From: Anaeromyxobacter soli
Lineage (GTDB): Bacteria; Myxococcota; Myxococcia; Myxococcales; Anaeromyxobacteraceae
NCBI RefSeq assembly: GCF_022808855.1
Contig: NZ_JAKZLF010000021.1
Span: 22,553 to 86,552, forward strand
DNA length: 64,000 bases
Direction of reading: 5' to 3'
The stretch's first letter is position 1, and each line of letters begins with the position of its first letter. The position numbers and the translations under genes were made by a program. Below, piece by piece: positions 8,788 to 17,790 of this stretch. Under the pieces are notes generated by a model. It was not told the origin of the DNA. It did not search any database and was given only the letters and a program-made list of their open reading frames with translations.

Positions 8788-9797
8788 CGCCGCGTCTTCT
8801 CGGTCTCGCCACGCGTCGCGCGTCGCCCGTCGCCGTCGTGGCGGCGGCCGCGCTCGTGCTCGCCGGCGGCTGCTCCCGCGGGCGGGGGCCCGACGCGCCG
8901 TTCCGCCTCGGCTACTTCCCGAACGTCACGCACGCCCAGGCGCTCGTGGGCGTCGACGACGGCACCTTCGCGCGGGCGCTCCCGGCGCGGCTCGAGACGC
9001 GCATGTTCAACGCGGGGCCGGCGGCGATGGAGGCGCTGCTCGCGGGCGACCTCGACGCGAGCTACGTGGGCCCCGGCCCGGCCGCGATCGCGTTCCTGCG
9101 CACGCAGGGGCAGGCGCTGCGCGTCCTCGCGGGCGCCACCTCGGGCGGCGCGGCGCTGGTGGTGAAGGACGCGCGCGTCCCCGCGGATCTCGCCGGGAAG
9201 CGCGTGGCGTCGCCGCAGCTCGGCAACACGCAGGACGTCGCGCTCCGCATGTGGCTCCGCAAGGTGGGGCTCCACGACGCGCGCGGCCAGGGGACGGTGG
9301 AGGTGACGCCGCTCGCGAACCCCGACATCCTCGCGCTCTTCGCGCGCGGCGACCTCGCCGGCGCGTGGGTGCCGGAGCCCTGGGCGTCGCGGCTCGTGGC
9401 CGAGGCGGGCGGACGGATCCTCGTGGACGAGCGCACCCTCTGGCCAGAAGGGCGCTTCCCCACCACCGTGCTCGTCGTGTCCGCGCGCGCGCTCGAGCGG
9501 CGCCGCCCCGAGGTGCTCGCGCTCGTGCGCGCGCACCTCGAGCTCACCCGGCGCTGGGAGCAGGATCGAGCCGGCTTCGCCCGGCTCGCGAACGCGGCCT
9601 ACGGGGCGCGCACCGGCAAGCCGCTCCGGGAGGCCGTGCTGCGCGACGCCTTCTCGCGCGTGGCGCCGACCGTGGACCCGCTGAAGGCGCAGCTCGAGCG
9701 CATGGCGCGCGACGCGCAGGCGCTGGGCTTCGCGCCCAAGGGCGAGCTCTCGGGTATGGTGGACGCGACCATGCTCCAGGAGATCGCGCACCGATGA
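8784..9797 (+). CDS. ABC importer substrate-binding lipoprotein (NMT1/SsuA-like)
   Basis: A 337-residue lipoprotein starting at GTG 8784, which overlaps the permease stop. Lipobox LAGGC gives an anchored Cys near residue 28. The mature part has the type-2 periplasmic binding fold typical of sulfonate/nitrate receptors: FRLGYFPNVTHAQALVG, then AMEALLAGDLDASYVGPGPA, and LPADLAGKR-like VPADLAGKRVASPQLGNTQDVALR. It captures the substrate and passes it to the permease. The ligand cannot be named. The stop overlaps the next start in ATGA, so translational coupling continues. Confidence 0.85.
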   Translation: MTPRLLGLATRRASPVAVVAAAALVLAGGCSRGRGPDAPFRLGYFPNVTHAQALVGVDDGTFARALPARLETRMFNAGPAAMEALLAGDLDASYVGPGPAAIAFLRTQGQALRVLAGATSGGAALVVKDARVPADLAGKRVASPQLGNTQDVALRMWLRKVGLHDARGQGTVEVTPLANPDILALFARGDLAGAWVPEPWASRLVAEAGGRILVDERTLWPEGRFPTTVLVVSARALERRRPEVLALVRAHLELTRRWEQDRAGFARLANAAYGARTGKPLREAVLRDAFSRVAPTVDPLKAQLERMARDAQALGFAPKGELSGMVDATMLQEIAHR

Positions 9798-10612
9798 GCG
9801 GGACCCCAGGGCGCACCGCCCGCCGCGCCGCCAAGCTGCTCGCGCTCACCCTCGCGTCCGTCCTCGGCGCCGGCTGCGCCGCCCGCAGCGCGGTCGCGCC
9901 GCCGCTCGACGGGGCCTCGACGTCCGCGGATCGCGACCCCACCCCGCCCCCCGGCGAGGCGCCGCCGGAGCCGCCGCGGCGCGCGCCGGAGCTCGGCGCG
10001 GAGCCGGAGGCGGCGCCGGACGCGGGCGCCGAGGCCGCGCCGGAGCGCGCCGCGCAGCCGGGCGCCGACGCCGCGCTCGACGCCGTGCGGGAGCGCATCG
10101 TCGCCGCTGCGCGCGCGCTCCTCGGGAGGCGCTTCCGCGGCGACTGCTCGGCGTTCGTGCTGCGCGCGTACCGGGCGGCGGGCGTCGGCGTGCGGCTCGG
10201 CCCGGGCGTGTCCCGCTCCGAGTCGCTCTACCGCGCGAGCCGGCCGGTCGAGGCGCCGCGCCCGGGCACGCTCGTGTTCTTCCACGACAGCTACGACCGC
10301 GATCGCGATCGGCGGCTCGACGATCGCTTCACGCACGTCGCGCTCGTCGAGCGCGTCGAGGGCACGACGGTGTTCCTCCTGCACCGCGCCCGCACGGGCG
10401 TCGAGCGCGCGCGCATGGACCTTTCACGGCCGGACGATCCCGCCTCGAACGATCTCCTGCGCGCCCGGCGGCGCCGCGATCCGCGCGGCACGCGCTACCT
10501 GACGGGCGAGCTCTTCACCGCTTTCGGGGAGTTGCTGCAGGGAGACGTCACCCAGATGTTGCAGGCGGGCCGCGTCGCCGAAACGGGCGCGCGGCACCCT
10601 GCAGCCAGATGA
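9794..10612 (+). CDS. NlpC/P60- or CHAP-like lipoprotein
   Basis: A 272-residue lipoprotein. The signal ends in LGAGC (Cys near residue 25), followed by a Pro/Glu/Ala-rich linker (~residues 30-95) that would span the periplasm. The globular part contains GDCSAFVLRAYRAAGV, resembling the catalytic-Cys segment of NlpC/P60 peptidases, and a later THVALVERVE that fits the catalytic His. It probably cleaves or binds peptidoglycan stem peptides. It sits fourth in the importer operon, overlapping both neighbours by 4 nt. That is an unusual partner for an ABC importer. Confidence 0.65.
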   Translation: MSGTPGRTARRAAKLLALTLASVLGAGCAARSAVAPPLDGASTSADRDPTPPPGEAPPEPPRRAPELGAEPEAAPDAGAEAAPERAAQPGADAALDAVRERIVAAARALLGRRFRGDCSAFVLRAYRAAGVGVRLGPGVSRSESLYRASRPVEAPRPGTLVFFHDSYDRDRDRRLDDRFTHVALVERVEGTTVFLLHRARTGVERARMDLSRPDDPASNDLLRARRRRDPRGTRYLTGELFTAFGELLQGDVTQMLQAGRVAETGARHPAAR

Positions 10613-11232
10613 GCCACGACCCCACCACCCCAGGCGGCGCCATCGAGATCGACGCGGGCGGTGGCGCCTCGATCGCCATCGACCCGTCCACGGCGACGGT
10701 CGTCATCCGGACCGGTCGCCTGGCCCGTATCCTCTCCTTCGACGAGGCGCTCCTCCTCTCGTTCAGCCGCTTCCACAGCCCGTGGCGGACGGCGGTCGCG
10801 CGGGCGCTGACGCACGCGGGCGACGCGAAGAGCTGGACCTTCGCCGGCCTCGCGCTGCTCGCCACCGGGACGGCGCAGGGCAAGCACCTCGGGCTGCGGC
10901 TCGGGGCGGCCTCGCTGCTCGCGACGGTCCTCTCCCAGTCGCTGAAGCGCAGCCTCACCCGCGCGCGGCCGGACGTCTCGATCGCGGGCTTCGAGGCCCT
11001 GGCGCAGAACCCCGACCGCTTCTCGTTCCCGTCCGGCCACACCGCCGCCGCGTTCGGCGTGGCGGTGGCCTACGCCGGCGAGCCCAAGGGGCTGGGGCCG
11101 CTGGCGCTGCTCCTCGCGGTGGGCATCGGGCTCTCGCGCGTGTACCTCGGCGCGCACTACCCGCTCGACGTGGGCGCCGGCGCGCTCCTCGGGGTGGCGG
11201 CCGGGCTCGCGGCCCGCCTCCTCGTCTCCTGA
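10609..11232 (+). CDS. PAP2-family membrane phosphatase
   Basis: A 207-residue membrane protein with the three PAP2 phosphatase motifs: KRSLTRARP, PSGHT and SRVYLGAHYPLDV (the last contains the nucleophile His). The motifs are spaced as in undecaprenyl-pyrophosphate and phosphatidate phosphatases. An unusual soluble N-terminus of about 40 residues (IEIDAGGGASIAIDPSTATV) precedes the first helix. It overlaps the upstream NlpC-like gene in ATGA, which hints at cell-wall lipid-carrier recycling, though this link is inference. Confidence 0.85.
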   Translation: MSHDPTTPGGAIEIDAGGGASIAIDPSTATVVIRTGRLARILSFDEALLLSFSRFHSPWRTAVARALTHAGDAKSWTFAGLALLATGTAQGKHLGLRLGAASLLATVLSQSLKRSLTRARPDVSIAGFEALAQNPDRFSFPSGHTAAAFGVAVAYAGEPKGLGPLALLLAVGIGLSRVYLGAHYPLDVGAGALLGVAAGLAARLLVS

Positions 11233-11295
11233 GCCGGCGGGTGAGCGCGCGCGCTCGTCGCGCGATGCGCATCCGTTCGGGCGGGAGGAATCCAC

Positions 11296-11916
11296 ATGCG
11301 GAAGCTCTCGATCGCGGCGGCGCTCCTGGCGCCGGCGCTCACCCTCGCCCAGGCGGGCACGACCACCGGACAGCCTGGCGCCGCGGGCGCCTCCGGAGCC
11401 GGCACCGCCGGCGCTGCCCAGCCCGGCCAGGCGGGCGCGGGCACCACCGACTCGACCACCGCAGGGACGACGCCGGGCGCGGCCGGGACCGGGACCGCCG
11501 GGGCCGCCGGGACGGCCGGCGGCGCCGGGACGACGGGCGGCACGGGCGCTCAGCCCTGCCCGCCGGGCATGGTCCCCGCGACGAGCGCCGGAGTGCCCTC
11601 CACCGCCACGACCCCCGGTGACGGCGCGACGGCCGGAGCGGCGGCGGGCGCGGCGCAGGGGACCGGCTCGGGCGCCACGGGCGCGGGGACCGGGACCGGC
11701 GGGAGCGCGGTCGGGACCACCTGCGTCCCCGCGGGCACGACCGGGAGCGGGACGGGCGCAGCCGGGACCACCGGCGGGAACGGCGCGACGCAGTCGCCCG
11801 GCGCGGGCGGCACGTCGGGGATGTCGCCGCCCGCGGGTGGCGCCCCGGAGGGCTCGGGATCCGGCGCAGCGGGCGCGGTCGGCGGCGCCTCCGGGCCCGC
11901 CACGCGGCAGCCCTGA
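11296..11916 (+). CDS. Low-complexity Gly/Ala/Thr-rich secreted protein
   Basis: A 206-residue protein made almost entirely of Gly, Ala, Thr, Ser and Pro after a signal peptide (MRKLSIAAALLAPALTLAQA). Two Cys only are visible (QPCPPGM and TTCVPAG). A strong GGAGGA Shine-Dalgarno six bases before ATG 11296 argues that it is translated. There is no recognisable domain. The opposite strand is open for 117 codons over 11550-11903, as expected from the biased composition. It could be a disordered surface or envelope protein; no function is known. Confidence 0.55.
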   Translation: MRKLSIAAALLAPALTLAQAGTTTGQPGAAGASGAGTAGAAQPGQAGAGTTDSTTAGTTPGAAGTGTAGAAGTAGGAGTTGGTGAQPCPPGMVPATSAGVPSTATTPGDGATAGAAAGAAQGTGSGATGAGTGTGGSAVGTTCVPAGTTGSGTGAAGTTGGNGATQSPGAGGTSGMSPPAGGAPEGSGSGAAGAVGGASGPATRQP

Positions 11917-12043
11917 CCTCGGGGGAGCGGCGCCTCGCAGCGATAGGCGTCGGCGCCGGCTCGGGCGCGAGGCCGCTCCGCGCGCGAGAGGCGCCTCTTC
12001 CACGGCCAGGGCGCCTCGGCGGCGCGCTCGCGGCGACCGCCGC

Positions 12044-12739
12044 CTACGCGCCGGGGACGCCCGGCGCGCGGCTCCGCGGGTGACGCACGTCGGTGCCGCG
12101 GACCATGTAGACGACCATCTCGGCGAGGTTCGTCGCGTGGTCGCCGAAGCGCTCGAGGTGCTTCGCGGCGAACATGAGCGCGGTCGCGCGGCGGATGTTC
12201 TTCGAGTCCTCCATCATGCGGCCGAGCATGTCGTTGAAGATCTTGAGGTAGAGGGCGTCGATGAGCTCGTCGCTCTTCATGACCTCCTCGGCCTTCGCGA
12301 CGTCTCCGGTGACGAACGCGTCGAGCGCCTTCTTGAGCTGCGCCTCGGCGAGGTCCGCGATCTTGGCGAGGTCATGGGTGGGCGCGAAGGCGGGCGCCTG
12401 GGCGAGGTCGAGCGCGCGCTCGGCGACGTTCACCGCGAGATCACCCATCCGCTCCAGGTCCACCACGATCTTGAGCGCGGTCGTGATGAAGCGCAGGTCG
12501 GAGGCGGCCGGCTGGCGCAGGGCGAGGATGCGCCGGCACTGGCCGTCCACGTCCACCTCCATCCGGTTGATCTCGCGGTCCCGCAGCTTCACCTGCTCGG
12601 CGAGCTCCACGTCGCGCTCGGTGACCGCGCGCACGCTCGAGACGATGGCCTGCTCGACCAGGCCCCCCATCGCGAGCAGCCGGTCGCGGAGCTCCCGGAG
12701 CTCCGCCTCGTACGTCTTGTCGGTATGGGTCGTCGCCAT
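12044..12739 (-). CDS. phoU: Phosphate transport regulator PhoU
   Basis: A 231-residue all-helical protein made of two PhoU repeats with the E/DxxxD metal-binding patterns (for example ERMGDLAVNVAE and ERFGDHATNLAE). PhoU links the Pst importer to PhoR, damping the phosphate-starvation response when phosphate is plentiful. It is the last gene of the pst cluster, 20 bp after pstB. This position and its length match the family well. Confidence 0.95.
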   Translation of the reverse strand: MATTHTDKTYEAELRELRDRLLAMGGLVEQAIVSSVRAVTERDVELAEQVKLRDREINRMEVDVDGQCRRILALRQPAASDLRFITTALKIVVDLERMGDLAVNVAERALDLAQAPAFAPTHDLAKIADLAEAQLKKALDAFVTGDVAKAEEVMKSDELIDALYLKIFNDMLGRMMEDSKNIRRATALMFAAKHLERFGDHATNLAEMVVYMVRGTDVRHPRSRAPGVPGA

Positions 12740-12759
12740 GATCGTCCTCGAGGAGAAGC

Positions 12760-13542
<783 letters not shown>

Positions 13543-13543
13543 C

Positions 13544-14458
13544 TCAGTGTCCGGCGGCGGCCTTGCGGCGGGTGCGGGTGCGGATGGCGATCGCGACGAG
13601 GTTCAGGGCGAAGGTGAGCGCGAGCAGCACGAACACCGTCGCGTAGAGCAGGGGGCGCGTCGCCTCGACGTCGGGCGACTGCGTCGCGAGCACGTAGACG
13701 TGGTAGCCGAGGTGCATGAACTGCGACCACACGGAGCCGGGCAGCTCGGGGAGGAAGTAGGCGACCCCCGTGAACAGGAGGGGTGCCACCTCGCCCGCGC
13801 CGCGCGCCACGGCGAGGATCGCGCCGGTGAGGATACCCGGGAGCGCCTGGGGGAGAACGACGCGGGCGAGGGTCTGCGAGCGGGTCGCGCCGAGCGCGAG
13901 GCTCGCGTCGCGGTGCTCGCGCGGGACGGCGCGGAGCGCCTCCTCGGTCGCGACGATGACCACCGGGAGGGTCAGCACCGCGAGCGTGAGCGCGGCCCAC
14001 AGGAGCGCGGGGCGCCCGTAGTGGAGCTCGCCCGGCGGGGAGAGCGCGTGGTCGAGCGCCCCGCCCACGAACTGGATGAAGAAGCCGAGGCCGAACAGGC
14101 CGAAGACGATCGACGGCACCCCGGCGAGGTTCGTGACGGCGACGCGCACCAGCGCCGCCATGCGCGAGCTCGGCGCCGCGTACTCGTGCAGGTAGACCGC
14201 CGTGAGGACGCCGACCGGCATGACGGCGACCGTCATGATGAGCGTCATCACCGCGGTGCCGTAGATGGCGGGGAAGATGCCGCCCGCGGTCATCCCCTCC
14301 TCCGGCGAGGAGGTGAGGAACTCCCAGCTCACCCGGCCGGCGCCCCCGCGGAACACGTCCACGAGGATCACCGCCAGCATGGCGACGACGAGCGCGGCGG
14401 CGGCCCCGGTGAGGACCGTCAGCGCGGCGCCGAGGGTCTTGCGGCTGGCGACGCTCAC
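13544..14458 (-). CDS. pstA: Phosphate ABC importer permease PstA
   Basis: A 304-residue permease with six hydrophobic segments and the cytoplasmic EAA-type loop [28 protein letters not shown]. The block [18 protein letters not shown] is typical of PstA. It starts at GTG 14458, overlapping the pstC stop in GTGA. It pairs with PstC to form the phosphate channel. Confidence 0.95.
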   Translation of the reverse strand: MSVASRKTLGAALTVLTGAAAALVVAMLAVILVDVFRGGAGRVSWEFLTSSPEEGMTAGGIFPAIYGTAVMTLIMTVAVMPVGVLTAVYLHEYAAPSSRMAALVRVAVTNLAGVPSIVFGLFGLGFFIQFVGGALDHALSPPGELHYGRPALLWAALTLAVLTLPVVIVATEEALRAVPREHRDASLALGATRSQTLARVVLPQALPGILTGAILAVARGAGEVAPLLFTGVAYFLPELPGSVWSQFMHLGYHVYVLATQSPDVEATRPLLYATVFVLLALTFALNLVAIAIRTRTRRKAAAGH

Positions 14459-15414
14459 GCGGTCCCCGCCATGCGCCGCACGAGCCGCTTCACGAACGCC
14501 GCCGCGAGCGAGTTGAGCACGAAGGTGAAGAGGAACAGCTCCACCCCGATGAAGAACAGCACCGCGTAGTGGGTGCCCCCGAACACCACCTCGCCCATCT
14601 CCGCGGCGATGGTGGCGGGCAGCGTGCGGACCGAGTCGCCCAGGCTGAAGGTCGTCATCGCGGCGTTGCCGGAGGCCATGAGCACGATCATCGTCTCGCC
14701 GATGGAGCGGCCGAAGCCGAGCACCACCGCGGCGAGCACGCCCGGGGCCGCGGCGGGCAGCACCACCTTGAACGCCGTCTCCCAGCGGGTGGCCCCGAGC
14801 GCGAGCGACGCCTCGCGGTAGCTGCGCGGGACCGCGGTGAGCGCGTCCTCGCTGACCGTGAAGATGACCGGCACCACGGTGAGGGCGAGCGCGACCCCGG
14901 CCACCACCGCGTTCAGGCGCGAGGTGAAGCCGAACGCGTCCTGGAGGACGCTCGCGAGGACGATGAGCGCGAAGAACCCGAGCACCACGGAGGGGATGCC
15001 GGCGAGGAGCTCGATCGTCGGCTTCAGCACCTCGCGCAGCCGCCGGGGCGCGAACTCGGAGGTGAAGAGCGCCGCCGCGACGCCCACCGGCACCGACACG
15101 AGCATGGCGACGGCCGTCACCTTGAGGGTCCCGACGAACAGCGGGACCATCGAGTACTTCGGGATCTCGGAGACCGGCTGCCAGCTGAAGAAGGCCGGCC
15201 GCCCGGCGCGCCAGGCCTGCGGGAGGAACATGCGCGCGAGGTCCGTCTCCTCCCGGACCTCCGGCGAGGTGAAGATCGGGAGCGCCTCGCGCGCGACGAA
15301 GACGAAGATGAGGACGACGGCGGCGATGCCGGTGAGCGCGACCAGGGTGATGACCGCCTGGATCGCCGCCTCACGAAGCTGCCGCCGTCGCATCGACGGG
15401 GAGGGGCGTGCCAC
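14455..15414 (-). CDS. pstC: Phosphate ABC importer permease PstC
   Basis: Permease with the loop [29 protein letters not shown] and the block ELLAGIPSVVLGFFALIVLA. The frame stays open to GTG 15519, but I choose GTG 15414. It is preceded by GGGGAGGAG and gives 319 residues, the usual PstC length. The extra 35 codons upstream coincide with a Pho-box-like repeat array and a -10 element. This start implies a promoter between pstS and pstC. The first membrane helix begins about 15 residues in. Confidence 0.9.
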   Translation of the reverse strand: MARPSPSMRRRQLREAAIQAVITLVALTGIAAVVLIFVFVAREALPIFTSPEVREETDLARMFLPQAWRAGRPAFFSWQPVSEIPKYSMVPLFVGTLKVTAVAMLVSVPVGVAAALFTSEFAPRRLREVLKPTIELLAGIPSVVLGFFALIVLASVLQDAFGFTSRLNAVVAGVALALTVVPVIFTVSEDALTAVPRSYREASLALGATRWETAFKVVLPAAAPGVLAAVVLGFGRSIGETMIVLMASGNAAMTTFSLGDSVRTLPATIAAEMGEVVFGGTHYAVLFFIGVELFLFTFVLNSLAAAFVKRLVRRMAGTA

Positions 15415-15458
15415 CGCCTCCTCCCCGGTTTCGGCAATGACCTGTTCCACGGGCGGGG

Positions 15459-15514
15459 TTTCTCGCACGGCTCGGTGACGCCCGCGTGACGGCCGCGTCG
15501 CGTCCATGTGACAC
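15459..15514 (-). promoter_or_regulatory. Candidate Pho box and -10 in front of pstC
   Basis: Four 7-base units at exact 11-bp spacing read, on the minus strand, GTGTCAC (15514-15508), ACGCGAC (15503-15497), CCGTCAC (15492-15486) and GCGTCAC (15481-15475). Ten bases further downstream is GAGAAA (15464-15459), a weak -10. The layout copies known PhoB-dependent promoters, where the repeat replaces the -35. The transcript would begin near 15453 and lead into the pstC GTG at 15414. Confidence 0.55.
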
Positions 15515-15518
15515 GGCA

Positions 15519-15549
15519 CCGCCCGCCCGGCGTGACGCCGGGCGGGCGG
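15519..15549 (-). terminator. Perfect 14-bp GC hairpin between pstS and pstC
   Basis: The arms 15519-15532 (CCGCCCGCCCGGCG on the plus strand) and 15536-15549 are perfectly complementary around a 3-base loop. It lies 15 nt after the pstS stop codon. It could terminate most pstS transcripts or protect their 3' end, so that binding protein exceeds permease. There is no U tract, so partial termination is the safer reading. Confidence 0.55.
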
Positions 15550-15564
15550 CAGGGTGCCTGTCCG

Positions 15565-16377
15565 CTACTTGACGGGGAAGTAGCCGACCTGCGTGACGAT
15601 CTTCTGCCCGGCGGGGGAGAGGCAGTAGTCGATGAACGCCTTGGCCTCGCCGGAGGGCTTGCCGCGCGTGTACATGAAGAGCGGCCGGGAGAGCGGGTAC
15701 TTGCCGGAGGCGACGTTCTCCGCGCTCGGCGTGTAGCCCTGGCCGTCCGCGCCGACCACCTTGACCTCCTTCACGCCCTTCGCGTACGCCGCGCCGCCGT
15801 ACCCGATGCCGTTCTTCTCCTTCGCGACCGCGTTCACCACCGCGGCCGTGCCGGGCAGCGTCTGCGCGGAGGACGCGTAGTCGGCGCCCTTGAGCACGTT
15901 CTCCTTGAAGAAGACGTAGGTGCCCGACGAGTTCTCGCGCGAGTAGAGGACGATGGGCGCGTCGCTGCCGCCGACGTCCTTCCAGTTCGTCACGTCGCCC
16001 GCGTAGATCTTCGCGAGCTGCTCGATCGTGAGCTGCTGCACGGGGTTCGCGGCGTTCACGTAGATCGCGACGCCGTCCTTCGCGACGGCGGTCTCGGTGG
16101 GCAGGATGTTGTAGCGCTCCCGCACCTTGCCCTTCTCCGCGTCCTTCATCGCGCGCGACGCGTTCGCGATGTCGGTCGTCCCGTTGATGAGGGCGGCGAT
16201 GCCGACGCCCGAGCCGCCGCCCGTGACCTGGACGCGCTTGCCGGTGTTCTGCTTCATGTACTCCTCGGCCCAGCGCTGGGCGAGGATGACCATCGTGTCG
16301 GAGCCCTTCACGGTCACGGCGGCGCTGGCGAGGGCCGGCGCGATGGCCGCGACGAGGGCGATGAGCGTGCGCTTCAT
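15565..16377 (-). CDS. pstS: Phosphate-binding protein PstS
   Basis: A 270-residue periplasmic receptor with signal peptide (LIALVAAIAPALASAA). Phosphate-contact segments are visible: VKGSDTM, TGGGSGVGIAALINGTTDIANASR and SRENSSGTYVFFKENVL. It delivers phosphate to PstCA. An AGGAGA Shine-Dalgarno lies before the ATG. It follows the porin gene by 27 bp, so the two are co-transcribed. Confidence 0.95.
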   Translation of the reverse strand: MKRTLIALVAAIAPALASAAVTVKGSDTMVILAQRWAEEYMKQNTGKRVQVTGGGSGVGIAALINGTTDIANASRAMKDAEKGKVRERYNILPTETAVAKDGVAIYVNAANPVQQLTIEQLAKIYAGDVTNWKDVGGSDAPIVLYSRENSSGTYVFFKENVLKGADYASSAQTLPGTAAVVNAVAKEKNGIGYGGAAYAKGVKEVKVVGADGQGYTPSAENVASGKYPLSRPLFMYTRGKPSGEAKAFIDYCLSPAGQKIVTQVGYFPVK

Positions 16378-16404
16378 TCGTGTCTTCTCCTGTTCCCTGG
16401 GTGA

Positions 16405-17631
16405 CTAGAACTTGGCCTGCGCCTGGACGATGAACTGGTCGCGCTTGGGGTCGGACGAAACGCCCGGGGCCCGGTCGCCGTTCATCGGGTGCGCCCAGGC
16501 GAGGGAGATCTTCCCGCCCTCGCCCACGAAGGTGTGCACGGCCGCCTGGATCTCGCGGGCGGTCTTCACGTTCGTGCCGGTGAGCGGGAGCGTGTTGTCC
16601 GCCGTGAACTCCTCGTAGCGGAACGCGACCTGGTGGTAGCGCCCCACGTTCTGGGTGGCGAGCCCGTACCAGCCGTGACCCGTCTTGCCGAGCTTGTCGC
16701 CCGCGCCGCCGTTCTTGTCGCTGATGGTCGTGCGGCCCCAGATGTACTCACCCTTGAGCGCGGTGCCGCCCACGGGGAGGAGATCGAGGTAGAGCTGCGC
16801 GTCGGCGCCGAGGCGGTAGCGGTCGTACTCGGGGTCGTCGGAGGCGACGTAGTTCACGGTCTTGCCGTACCAGCCCGACACGCCGCCGGTGAGCATCCCG
16901 AGGTCGACGCCGAGGCGGCCGATCACGTCCTTGCGCTGGTCGTTGTCGTAGCCCGCCTGCTTCGCGTCGACGCCGTCGCCGTTGAAGAGGCCGACCTTGA
17001 AGTTGAGCGGCCCGTACACGCCCTTCAGGGCGACGCCGAGGTCGTACTCACCGGCGAGGTAGGCGCGGACGACCGCGGAGCGCTCGAGGAGGTCGAGATC
17101 CGACGAGGAGCGGACGCCGACCTCGTAGCCGAAGGGGAAGAGCTGGAGGCCCGCGTCGATGGCGAAGCCCTGCCACGGCAGCTTGATGGACGCGAACGCC
17201 TCCTTCGCCGAGACGCCGGCGGGGGTCGCGTCGAGCTGGAGGACGAACTGCGACCAGTCCGCGTCGTAAGCCGCCTTGAGGCGGCCGCGGCGGATGAAGA
17301 ACCCCTGCTGCGCCGGGGCGCTCTCGGGCGTCGTGTTGAAGTCGGCGGCGGTGCTCTCCTGCCAGGCGTAGCGGCCCTGGACGTAGCCGGAGAACTTGAG
17401 CTTCTTGAGGCTCGCCACGTCGGTCTTCGTCTCCGCGTACTGCTCCGCGAGGGAGTCGACCTTGCCCTGGATGGCGGAGCCGTCGAACGGAGTCTCTTCC
17501 TGCCCGCCCTGAGCGGCGGCGGGGGCCTGCTGCTCGGCGGGGACCTGCTGGGGCGCGGCGGCGGCCTCCTGCGCGCGCGCGAGCGCGGGGCAGAGCGCGA
17601 GCACGGCGAGGACGGCGGTGAGGCGGTTCAT
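16405..17631 (-). CDS. Phosphate-selective porin (OprO/OprP family)
   Basis: A 408-residue outer-membrane protein with signal peptide (LTAVLAVLALCPALARA). A Gln/Ala/Pro-rich and partly coiled-coil segment (~residues 20-75, including QGKVDSLAEQYAETKTDVASLKKL) comes first. Then comes a barrel starting at FSGYVQGRYAWQE and ending in an aromatic-terminated strand (FIVQAQAKF), the usual barrel-assembly signal. The family forms anion-selective pores induced by phosphate starvation. It is the first gene of the pst operon, directly behind a Pho-box promoter. The coiled coil could trimerise the pore; that is inference. Confidence 0.88.
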   Translation of the reverse strand: MNRLTAVLAVLALCPALARAQEAAAAPQQVPAEQQAPAAAQGGQEETPFDGSAIQGKVDSLAEQYAETKTDVASLKKLKFSGYVQGRYAWQESTAADFNTTPESAPAQQGFFIRRGRLKAAYDADWSQFVLQLDATPAGVSAKEAFASIKLPWQGFAIDAGLQLFPFGYEVGVRSSSDLDLLERSAVVRAYLAGEYDLGVALKGVYGPLNFKVGLFNGDGVDAKQAGYDNDQRKDVIGRLGVDLGMLTGGVSGWYGKTVNYVASDDPEYDRYRLGADAQLYLDLLPVGGTALKGEYIWGRTTISDKNGGAGDKLGKTGHGWYGLATQNVGRYHQVAFRYEEFTADNTLPLTGTNVKTAREIQAAVHTFVGEGGKISLAWAHPMNGDRAPGVSSDPKRDQFIVQAQAKF

Positions 17632-17681
17632 GAGGTGTCGGACCCTTTCGTGAGGTCGAGCGAAGGCTCGGTCCGGGCACG

Positions 17682-17726
17682 TTTCTAGGGGCCGGCGATG
17701 ACGCGCCCACGGCGGCGGCGTGACGA
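17682..17726 (-). promoter_or_regulatory. Candidate Pho-box promoter of the porin-pst operon
   Basis: Three 7-base units at 11-bp spacing on the minus strand: TCGTCAC (17726-17720), CCGCCGT (17715-17709) and GCGTCAT (17704-17698). Exactly 10 bases later comes TAGAAA (17687-17682), a 4/6 match to TATAAT. The spacing matches PhoB-activated promoters. The predicted leader to ATG 17631 is about 45 nt. Confidence 0.6.
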
Positions 17727-17790
17727 AACGGCGAACTCGGCAGCGGCGCCGGCCCGGACGGGAAGGACGGGCGACCGGAGGCGACGGAGC

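Noticed and set aside
11550..11903. 117-codon Pro/Ala/Val-rich frame opposite the Gly/Ala/Thr-rich gene
   Set aside because: No ribosome site or signal peptide, and a composition forced by the sense strand.
11925..12020. Imperfect inverted repeats between the Gly/Ala/Thr-rich gene and phoU as a terminator
   Set aside because: Stems contain mismatches and a large loop, with no T tract; not better than chance in this GC content.
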